NCBI GenBank assembly: GCA_000499405.2
Contig: HG738140.1
Location: 6,004,701-6,068,700, forward strand
From: Onchocerca volvulus
Lineage: Eukaryota; Nematoda; Chromadorea; Rhabditida; Onchocercidae
Direction of reading: 5' to 3'
DNA: 64,000 nt
The position numbers and the translations under genes were made by a program. Under the pieces are notes generated by a model. It searched no databases. It was not told the DNA's origin and worked only from the letters and a program-made list of their open reading frames with translations. Shown here piece after piece: positions 53,437 through 64,000 of the stretch; the first letter of the stretch is position 1, and each line of letters opens with the position of its first letter.

Positions 53437-56400
53437 TAGCTTTCAGCTGATATAACTGATTGGATGGGCCGTCATTCGGGAAAGCAATGAGTTGTTCGAG
53501 CTCGATCGATCAGGTTGCACTCTTTGCAGATGCATTTTTCGGGCAGCACCACAGTTAAACCGGCAAAGCTCTCTTTTTATACATTTCGAAACTTTCTCCC
53601 TTTCAATCACTCAATTAATTCCTTCTCTATTCGCCTTTCTTTTTTTTTTTTTTCTCATATCTATATATAATTTGCGTGAAATTATAATTCGCCAAGTTAT
53701 TGTAAAGAGAGCAGTTGAAAATGCACTAGCAGATAGACATAAAATGCTTTTTTTTGTCAAACCTCTGGGTACTGAAAAACTCGATTGGCTTCGATTATAA
53801 TTTTATTCTAATTATATTTTAACTTTTTTCATTTTATTTAAATATTTCTTCAGTATCGCTTCTCGGTTTAGTACTAACTTACTTCACGGAACATTAGATC
53901 CGGTCATGCTTCAAATGGAAATCACGTAGGTTTTAGAAATTTCTTCATTATTATAGAATATTCAGTCACATTGATCACTGGGTTATTCTTTCCTTTGTCG
54001 CTGCTAGAGAAGAATATGCTCAGCTGAACTGTCAAATTGTTGCTCTACTGAATTATCGAATTGTTGCAACTGCTGTGTCACTTTGAACTCCGAACTGTTG
54101 CTGTTACTGTGTCGATGTGAAACTGTAGAGAAATCAGTTAGCTTGTTGATAGTTACATATCATATATGATTTTGATGACGAGTATTTAACATTTTGTAAC
54201 AGCTACTATCTAGTAAGTTAGGAAATGAAATTGAAGATTCAGGTGTACAGTCTAGCTAGGTAGAAATTTAGGAATTTAAAAAAAAAAAATTTTAAACATT
54301 ATTTCACTCAACATACGTGAATCATTATTTCAGATAGGTTTGAAAAAGTATCTTGAACTATTTTTGTTAAAAAAAACGTTTTGTAGAATATTTAAAATTA
54401 TAAGTGCTCAATAAAATTTCAAATTGTTATATTTATATTAGAGAATAGGAAATGGGATTCACAAGTACAACAACTTTATAGAGGAAATTAATCATCGCCA
54501 GATACGGAAAGTTTTATAAAAAATTCTGAAATTATTTCAAAAAAAATTTAAATATTATTTCGTGCAAAAATTTTTATTACAATTTTTTAATAATTAAATC
54601 AAATGTCTTGAATAACAAGATATTCGAAAAGTTAAGAAATTCAATTCAAAACCATAAAATATGTCTGAAACTTAGAATCTCTGCTGTTCATTTCGAGAAA
54701 AATTAGTAGTGGCTACTTTTATGTGCTCAAGAATGGATTTTAGAGATGGTTGTCTAAAACTATTCATTAATATTTATTAACTAATATTGTTTTCTGAAAA
54801 ATTAAAGCAAAAATTTCTATCAATAAAATAAAATTTAGCAGATGGATAATGGCAAGTTTGCAACAGCAAAATATATTCTCGATCTCGAGTTCTAGAAGTT
54901 TCAGAAGGAATAAAATATCATGGTCGAAAGATGCTTCGTCGTATGTTTAGAACTTTCCTTCTCCATAGGCTTTTCAATGCAAGGAAAAGTAAAAAAAGTA
55001 GAAAGAGTGGGTACAAGAGAAAGGAAGAACTTATTCAAACAGGTTTTTTTAAATTCTCAAACAGTATCATTGAAGCACAAAAGATACGAAAAGTAAAATG
55101 ATATTTGAATTTAAAACTTCTTACCAGTTGAAATGAACAAAAAACTGTTTCTTAAATTGACAATTTTTTCTTCTACATGCATAACTTGTAGATTGCTAAA
55201 ATTTTTTTTGCTTCTACGTTACAGAAATAATTAAATGAAAGGGACTTTTTTTTTCTTGAAATATTTCAAAATTTCATGTTGGATTTAAAATTTAGAGAGT
55301 TAATCCTCAATATTTATTGCAAGTAAAATAGTTCTGCATGAAGAAAAAATTTCTTTGTTAGTAAATAGTATCGTACAAAAAAATGTATTGTTGTCTGCGG
55401 CATTTTTTTCAGAACAAATTTAATTACTTCCTATGATCGAGAAAATGTCCTATTTCAGATTAACTGTAGATGAATGTTCTGTTTAGGTATTCATATGTAA
55501 ACTTAATAGAATTTATTAAGTCATGTTGACTTAGTATTTTTAAAATATTAAATTTGCATGTAGCAGAGTTCGACTCTTCCATTTTATCTGAAATTATCAT
55601 TCAGCAACTCTTTTCATGTATAATTTGCATGTTACCGAAACTTTTTTAATTTTCGTTTAAATTTGAATATTAAGCTTTCAACTAAAACTCTGTAAAACTA
55701 TCATGTCATGTGACAATCTCGATCATATTTTCTATCAAAAGTCTTTCATTCGATTCGAAAATCTTGAACTTTAATTCAAAAATCTAAAGTTTCAAACCTA
55801 AATTTAACTTCTTTAAAACAAACAACAAAACAAAAAACAAAAAAAAAAAACAAAAAAATGAACAACAAAACAACAGTTTTTTTTGTTAGTTTTTTTCAGC
55901 AGCCATAGCCTTAGATCTAAAATCGAAAAGCTAAGTTTTTAAATTTTTAACAAAGTGGTTTCTTTTTTGAAATTTTACTTCGTAGATTACGGTATTCATC
56001 ATGTATTCTACATTTTCATCCCAAAAAGGTGTTGTTTGTAGATAAAACTTCTTGCGGGACAGATGCGCGAAAAGTATTGTGCAGTTAGACCTTTTTATGT
56101 TACATTATTCCTTAGTTACTTTGTAATAAACTGCTTACTTTTGAAAAATTAAATTTTTACGAAGTTATTCTTTAACATTTTTTTATATCTCGTACAACAA
56201 ATTGAAACAAATTTTAAAATACGATAGATCTTTTCAGATAAAAATGACCATAAAGATCTTGTTAGTCATTTTATAAGTTTGTTTCAGAACTATTCTATAG
56301 GTTGATTTTTATTTCTATAGTTCTTCGATTTGCGTCTCATTTGATATAAATCAGAAAAGCTTGGAATTTTCAATAAAACTTTGCATTGATTAATTTTCTT

Positions 56401-57854
56401 TTGCAGTTTTCATTTACCCTCATTTTAAATTTATCGTATTCCTCATCCTCAAAATTATCTCCTTCTTTTTTTAATACTACTGACGCTACTGCTAACTGCA
56501 GCTAGTATTATTATCAATGATAATGATAATGCAGTGCATGCTGTTTGCAAGCAAATTATATTGATAATAATTAGACATTAATTTTGTAATTCACTTTGAA
56601 TTTATTTATTTTTTCATCTTGTGTCCTTGCCAAGAGTATGAGAGAAATATGAATAAATTTCGGGAGTTGCTTTTTTTTTTTTTTTTTTCCAAAAGATTTG
56701 TTAAAAATAAAAATTGTTTCTTAAGTGAGAATTCTTTTTGTTTTTTTACTTTAATAGCAACATTATGAAAATGATGCGTTATTTGTTTTCCTATTTTTTT
56801 CTCAACAATTGTCCAAAATAATTACTGACTCTATGAGGAAGAAAAAGATTGTTCCCGAATAAATAAAACTTCCGCTTTATTAATTCAGCGATCACAATAC
56901 TACTGATTATATTTGTAGATCTTCTTCAAAACTCAAATTCTTTTCCTCTAATGATTCTAGGAAAAGAAAATTTAAAAGAAAAAAAAAATCACTTCTTTGA
57001 AATTCCCGAATTATCAATTTTATATGGATGTTGAATATTAGATTGGATGAAGCCAAAAGATTTCGAACATTTAAAACCGTTAAACTTGACATCAGCTACA
57101 AATAATTATTGCGAATCAGCAGGATAATCGCAAACTTTATACTTCATGAAACGGCCGTAGCGAGAGACTTCTGATTCTAAAATCATTGAGATTTATATAT
57201 ATTTTGATAAATCAAGAGAGTGTTAAGTTAGAAAATATGTGCAACAAATTGTAGACTATATAGTTCTATCTGCATTCAATCGACTTGTCTCATTAGTGTC
57301 ACCATGAAACAAATGAATAGCAATGAGACAAGAGGAAAAAGTATTTTTAGCTTTTTCCATGAAATGAAGAAAAAATCATTTGTAAAAAATTCTTGCTAAA
57401 TGAAAAAAATGAAAAAAAATTTTTGCGAAATGAAAAAAGCATTCGGAAGAATTTTTTACTTTTTTCTTTCATTACTTCATAAAAAATGTATAGAGCATTA
57501 ATGATTTGATGTTAACAGCTACGAGAAAGGAGGAGAATGAGGATTGATTCTATTTTCCTTAGAAATAAAGCTGATTGGAGCAGAAAGATCTTCCTTCCGA
57601 AGTTAGACGAGAATGAAGCGGATGCAAAGTTCCATTTGCTTTTGCTAACAATTTTAAAATAATAAATTTTATCATTTGTCTCCTCAATTTCAATGTTTAT
57701 AATGAATCAATCTGAATGATATGAGCGTATGTATGTGTCCCTTCCTAGAAATGAATGACGCAAACAGATAAATCAACCTGAATTATTTTAGGTAATGTAT
57801 TGAATAATATTCGTTTGCTTTATTTTTTGGTTGAAATGAAGACGAAGAGGAAGT

Positions 57855-58240
57855 TTAGTGATACTAATGATGATGATGATGATAATAATAGTATGATATT
57901 GTTGAGGTTGGTGATACTAACGAGAGTGATAATCATGATGAATATGATATTGAGGAAGATTCGAGAATAGTTAAATGGCAATATCTGGTGCTGATGAGTG
58001 ACAAGAGTCATTAGTAATGATAATAATGATGATGATGATGATGATGAGAGTAGGTACATTAACTGGTATGATACTTTGATCTTAGTGATACTAGTGATGA
58101 TTATGATGATGATGGTGATAATGATGGTGTGATACTGTTGCTGAAAATATGCGGGGGAGTAAAATGGTAATATCTGATATTGATGAATGGTAAGAGACGG
58201 TAGTAAGTGATAATGATGATGATGATGATGATGATGGTAG
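57855..58240 (+). repeat. (GAT)n-rich tandem duplication
   Basis: Blocks of GATGATGAT alternate with a recurring text: TAGTGATACTA, ATGATATTG or GTGATACTG, AATGGYAATATCTG, TGATGARTG and GTRATAATGATGATG. At least two units of about 180-200 bp are visible. It produces long but low-complexity frames on the minus strand. Confidence 0.8.
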
Positions 58241-61200
58241 GACTGGTCATTGCAGTGTAAAAAGGTGGTAAAAGAGAAGGAAAAACCGGGTCCACTGAGA
58301 TACAATTCATCTTTTTTCATCAAATCATTTTTCCCGAGGGACCCGCCTATCATTCTAATTTCTTCCCTAATCAGTTTTTGCCTCCCTTATCTATCAATTT
58401 TCTCTAACTCCTTAATTTCCTTTTTTGGAAAGAAAAAAAAAAACGAAAATTTTTACAGAGGAATTGAAGTGATTCTTCCGTTGTGTTTGTACAACATTTT
58501 TGGGGACCCAACCAAAAAAGATGCCAACGTAGGCAGGTTTCTGTACCATTTTTCTCTGAAACCTTTTATCGTCGTATCACTTAGAAAATTGTGTGTGCCC
58601 TTCATTTTTCGATACATTTTGAAGAATCATCTATTTGCTCTTTCTTTACTATTTAATTTTTTCTTCTTTCTTTTCTTTTTTTTTTTTGACAATCTTCTTT
58701 CCTTGGAAAAAGATTTTAGTATTGAAAATTATCATATAGATAAATATTCCTCCTATTAGAACAATAAAATGTGATCCTGTTCGGAATCCTATTTATTGTA
58801 TCAGTGTTGTTCACAGGACTGGATAATATTCCTCATGATATGCTGATATGATCAGTAAGGTAATTTTTACTGCAAAAAAAAAAGCTTTTTTTCCATAAAA
58901 AGTAAGCATTTCAAATTTATGTCGAATATTTTCTAGTATTATTTGCTCAACTAATTATTTATAAATGTTATATTTAAGGTTCCTTATTACCTTTAGCAGG
59001 AAATGACTTTAGATGAAATGATTATTAGAACAATATAGGCAGAAAAGATGAATGTAATATGTGAAGACCAACTTGAGAAAGTATAGATACACGATACATT
59101 GTAAAGTAAATAAGGTTAATATGAGCTAGAAAGATAATTAAATGAACTAATTAACAAATAAGAAGAAATATTGATGCAATCAACGCTTAGATTTAACATA
59201 TAAATCCTACTTTTTCCCGATTATACAATTTTCGTACCCAATCAGTACAGCGGACCGAATTGCTAGCAGGTTATGCCGAGCAATTTCAATCGGTTTTTTG
59301 ATCCCTATTTTCCAATTAACTAACATTGCTAATTTATTGATTATGTAACAAAAAAATTGCCGAGAAGTATCGAAAAAAGAAGAAAAGGAAGAGAAATGAA
59401 GAAGAAAAATAAAAAAATTTTTTACATCGAAAAAAAAAAGTGCGATGATAAAAAAAATGATTTGGACAATGAAATTGATTGCATTAATTCAACTTGTTGC
59501 AATGAAATTTTTTAATTAGTTGATTGCGAATTTTCATACCTTTTATGCTTTAGTTATTCTCAATTGTTGTTAATTTTTATTATGTATCGTGTAATTTAGC
59601 CTTCAAATGTCAAATTCATTTTTTCCTTTTATGTTAATCATATATTTGTCCCAACTAATATTGAGCTAATAAGTTACATTAAGCATTATGAATATAAACA
59701 AGTTTCGAAGTTTTTACATGTAATAATAATTTCCGAGAATTTATATTTTGGCAAAAACATATCGTATAATACATTTTTCTATTAATCTCAAATTCTTTCA
59801 AAATAACTATTATATTCTTTTAATGAGCATTAAATAGTTTCGTTTTCTTAGATTTGAAATTAAAGGAACCTGAGATCAAACAGAAAATTGTAGAAAATTT
59901 TGATTATTTTAAGAAAGAATTACCAAAAAAAAAAAAACAAACAAACAAAAATAGATTAAAGATATAATATAGCAATGACTTTTCGTCCTAACAAAGCACT
60001 CAATTGTTACAGTATATCCGTAGTCATCAAACCGGTCTTTTAACAAAATACCGTAGAGAATATTGCTTCATTCAACATGGTTGCTTTGTGAAGTAAAGTA
60101 CGATAAGATTTTTCTTTCCCAACTTTCCCACATAACTTAAAAAGTAATTTGCAATAGGAAAGAAACGTTAGCAACTTCAATAAATCAAAAAGGCCTGCAA
60201 ATACTTTCTTTTGAAATATTTTATCTATTAAGTTTGACCTAAAAAACAGTTAAGTTTTATTTTAAAATTGCTCTAATAACATGAAGTAGCATTATATTTT
60301 AATGGATGGAGATTATAGTTCAAGTTATATGAAATAACGTTCAAATATTTTAGCGTACAAATCACAAGCAACTTTGAACTCGAATTCCATGCAAAGTGAC
60401 ATAATAATTATGCTGACAAATCGTCGAATAAGACGTGAGATATTGAAATCATAAATTTCCGATAGTAAAGATTCTGAAGTATAATGATGCGAATGAATTG
60501 AAAATTCTAAAAAAATTCTCTCAAGCTACAAAATGTAATCATAGAACAGTTCATGTGAAGAATCATGCTTATAATGACGTAATGTTTCATTTTTAAAGAT
60601 TCATTTTTATTGCCGAAGATCATAAATGAAGCGTAGAAAAGATTAAGTGATAGAAATCGAGTAATGATATGAAGTGATAAGAAAAAAGTAGTGAAATAAA
60701 ACTTATCATATATTTGTATGATTCAGACAATAATCAAATCTAACTGATATCGCATTTTATAAAGACTGAAAATTATTAGTTCTATTTGTTGCCGTTGAGA
60801 TAATGAAGAATATTTATGGAACGAATGTAAAGAAGAAGAAGAAGAAGTAATAGCAAAATGATTTCAGGCCAAGAATTTTTGGCTATTATTACTAGGCCAT
60901 ACATTTTTATTGCTTATAAAAAAGAAGACAACATAATTGTAGATAGAAAATACTTTATCAAAATAATCATCCATGCAAATTTTAAGTAGCTTCATATTAT
61001 GCTAATGTTACTTTACTTGAATTCTTGCATCTATTTTACATTCCTCTGGAAGATATCAATGAAGGCGCAAACTTCTTTCTACTCCTATCATCCCATTCAT
61101 CAAATCTCTCTATATCTTTTTTTCCTTTTTTTTTTTTTTCTCCAAAAAACTTTGAAGGGTATTTTTGTCTTCATCGTTAAAAAGTCTTCGATGCTGCGAT

Positions 61201-61268
61201 ATCGGCTATAGTGTACAGATGAGATATAAGCAGCATACACATTTTCCAATAATCATATATTTAGTATA

Positions 61269-61345
61269 ATATGTAGATAGATGTTTGTATGTATCTATCT
61301 GTATACGTGCGTATCTATATGTGTACGTGCGAATTTGTGTGTCTG
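61269..61345 (+). repeat. GTAT/CTAT-rich simple repeat
   Basis: GTATGTATCTATCTGTATAC and then two copies of a TACGTGCG-containing unit. Degenerate microsatellite. Confidence 0.7.
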
Positions 61346-64000
61346 TCTGAAACTTTCAGAGTCATTCAAAAAATGTTCCAAAAAAAAAAAAAAAAAAATT
61401 CTTCAAGTGCTGACTGTCTGAAACTCTATGAGCATTCTATGTTTCAATAAATTTTCAATTGCAATTATATATCTGAAGCTTGCTGTCTAATTACTCTGTT
61501 GAAATTCATGTGAACTATAGACGACAATATTCGAGATGTTCGATCGGAATTGCCATAATTAGAATAATAGCGTTGAAGTTTTCCACAGGCCAGAAGGACC
61601 AGGAAAGCGATGGATAGCTTTCTGTTTGGGAAATACCCTTCTCGTTTCCTCTATTCTTCATATATATATATATATATTCTCACTTTGTCTCATCATCATT
61701 CATTTAGATTCCACCATATTGTCAACAACTTTCTCACGCCTTTTCATATTATGCAAATAATGAACAATTCAAAATTAGTCAATCGTTGCAGTCTACTTTT
61801 TTTTTTTCAAAATTTTTAGATTTATTCAGAAAAAAAAATTTTTTCTGTTTACTTTCAAATAATTTTTATGTAATGATGACGTTATTTCGTATAATGGAAG
61901 GAAATCAAGATTTTGAAATTTTTTGATAATAATATGGAAAATAAAATTGAAATTTAATAATAATGCGGTAGCTAAGGATAAGTTTTTGAGAAAGGTATTA
62001 GTTAGTTAGTCATATCTTTTCTTAATAATGTTTTGGTATTTTTTTTTTTTTTTTTGAATATATAATATCTCGAATGTATTTTTTTTTAATTTAAAAATTT
62101 TAAATATAAAATATATTCCTTTTTGTAGCTTTGATGTACTTTTCATTCTGTAGACAATAGCAAGGAGAGTAATAGGCATCTTTATTATTCTAAAACATTT
62201 CAATTTTTTTTGAAATTGTTAAAAGGATAATAAATTTTCAAACTATCTGGAAGATAAGATCAAAAGATAGATCATATAGTTGTGATCTATCCTTTGATAT
62301 TTATGTAATAGTGAAAAATTATTGAAATAAGGACTGGACGAAGTAAATATTAAATTGACAAGAAAAAAAGGAAAACCAACTTCAATAAGCTTTTAATTTG
62401 CTATTTTTGTAATTCAAATTAATTCAAGCTTTGCCAATCTTACGCTCTTCTGTGCTTTTTCCTCTCCGAATTCAATTACATTTGAATAAATAATTCTTAA
62501 TTACGACTGATCGGCAGGCTAGTGAAAAAGCTTCCGAGTTGCTGATTACAAATACTGATAGACGGAAATAACTAAATTCATAGGATTGTTTCATTCAGAG
62601 AGTTCAAATTTATAAATATCTAATATTTTCACATGTTGATTTCCTTTCATTCCTATATTTCTTTTTTTTTCCTTGCATATTTTGTCTATCTCAAGTGTAG
62701 CTGTATGCATTTTTGATCATTTAGAAATTTTTAAAATAGTTGCTATATTTGCCATATCAATAAGAACCTTAAATAATATTCTTCAGTCTTTTCACGAAAT
62801 TAAATTCATCGTCTTTCAGAAGAATCACTATCAGAAACATGTTACAATCTGAATTAACAGCAAATAACGTAAGCAAGATCAGAAATGCTGGTGGTTTTTT
62901 GGAAATTATCTACTTTTTCATTTTGAACAATGAAATATTCAAATTATGTCACTCAATAAATTATATTAATCTTCACTTTTTATTTTAAAATATTTTCAAA
63001 ATTTCATCAATTTTATCAAAAATTAAGTCCGCTGATTAACAGTCACCAAATTTATTGCGAAAAAAAAGAAATCAATATTGAAGTTTTGCATATTTCAGAT
63101 TGTTAGCAAGAAGTATTCCAGTCAACATACATATGATTTTAGACTTATCGTATATCATTAGAAAAATCATAAAATTTTAATTGATAAATTAAAGAAGCTA
63201 AAAATCGTTGTTTAGAATAACCCGTTTGATCTGTTTGTTCGAATACTTCCAAAAATTGAATTGAATTCATTTGAAACATGTGCCAAGGCTGTTTGTTTGC
63301 AAAACTGTTTGTTGAAGCAAAATTTTAATTTTTGAATTAAAAAATGATTCTATCCAACTAAATCGATTCTCGAATATCCATACTTACTTTCCTGACATTT
63401 AAGAATATATTTTTATGGCCATATTTTACCGTTGCTTATTTTCGAAATCCTCTCGAGAGATCTGTAATCATCATATATTATAATAGAGATGAATCACATC
63501 TCATTGCTGAGGTATTATCCCAAACTAGCTGAGTAAACGAAATTTTTGTCCTTTCCATAGCTAAATTTTCCATCCGAATTGCACTTATATAGTTTAGCAT
63601 AAAAGTCCATTAAATAGAAAATGCATTCTTGAAGCTTCTTCTTTCTTTTTAATTCAAGAAGAGAGAGTGTCATGTCCTGCTGAATCGATCTTTTTTTTTT
63701 TTTTTTTTTTGAATTAACGAATTTTATGATAATTGACATTTCTTTGCATCATATAAATTCTTATAAAATGTAATGAAAAATTAATGATTATAGTCGATTT
63801 TCATGATATTATTATTTGAAAAAAAAAAAACGATTTTTTATCGTCTTCGATTACACACTGATAAGCACCTTCTCTTGTCCCATTTATAAATTAAGTAAAT
63901 AAGTTGTAATATAAGATTTCAGGAAAGGAATATTTCAGCAACTTTCATTTCTTAATTAGAAATCTTTATTCAAAAATCAATTACCATTATCTTTCACTGA

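Larger units (their letters stand above)
48250..64000. other. Long region without a supported gene
   Basis: Nearly 16 kb. Short coding-like islands at about 57510-57660, 59170-59350, 61589-61760 and 62820-62868 have acceptor-like flanks but could not be joined into a phase-consistent model. A GC-richer block at 53460-53570 has a minus-strand TATAAAAAG-like word beside it. The longest open frames, at 57820-58759, lie over a GATGAT repeat and a pyrimidine-rich strand where stops are rare. Confidence 0.4.

Noticed and set aside
55560..55580. GTTCGACTC word resembling a tRNA B box
   Set aside because: No matching A box or cloverleaf could be formed around it.
57820..58353. 177-codon minus-strand open stretch with His and Ile/Ser runs
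   Set aside because: It is the translation of a GATGAT microsatellite; the runs H-H-H, I-I-I and S-S-S are the three frames of the repeat.
58250..58759. Longest plus-strand open stretch, 169 codons
   Set aside because: It contains no ATG at all, is dominated by F, L, S and I from a pyrimidine-rich strand where stop codons are rare, and begins at the edge of a GAT repeat. No family motif.

Overview
The window is AT-rich (roughly 70% or more A+T), full of A/T homopolymers and microsatellites, and its genes are split by introns of about 0.15 to 1.6 kb with pyrimidine-rich ...TTTCAG-type acceptors. Several genes have an acceptor-like site just upstream of the start codon, as expected for spliced-leader trans-splicing. 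With an ODR-2/HOT-like Ly-6 protein this points to a nematode nuclear genome, possibly a filarial or other spirurid worm (inference). There is no bacterial operon structure, CRISPR array, rRNA or recognisable tRNA.

Layout. 1-1.37 kb: no gene seen. 1.385-2.709 kb (+): secreted phospholipase A2, 3 exons. 2.7-10.7 kb: intergenic, with tandem duplications and two fold-back sequences. 10.707-12.116 kb (+): Ly-6/three-finger, probably GPI-anchored protein, 5 exons. 13.140-15.191 kb (-): PGAM5-type mitochondrial Ser/Thr phosphatase, 5 exons, convergent with the Ly-6 gene. 15.2-24.9 kb: no supported gene, one diverged 0.3 kb direct repeat pair. 24.980-25.273 kb (-): single-exon 97-residue hypothetical protein. 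25.4-39.8 kb: no supported gene, several tandem repeats including a 35-bp minisatellite. 39.814-43.687 kb (+): C-terminal five exons of a Ser/Thr/Gln/Asn-rich protein, possibly a transcription-factor tail; its 5' exons were not found. 43.7-64 kb: no well supported gene, one weak 53-residue candidate at 48.0-48.2 kb (-), and repeats.

The genes show no common pathway; this looks like ordinary, gene-poor nematode chromosome. The most useful oddities are in splicing: two introns (PLA2 intron 1, PGAM5 intron 3) lack AG at the point where homology and reading frame place the acceptor, and the Ly-6 gene has a GC-AG intron. All exon models were built by hand from frame continuity, family motifs and splice signals; no transcript evidence was available. 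I see no convincing new biological system here.
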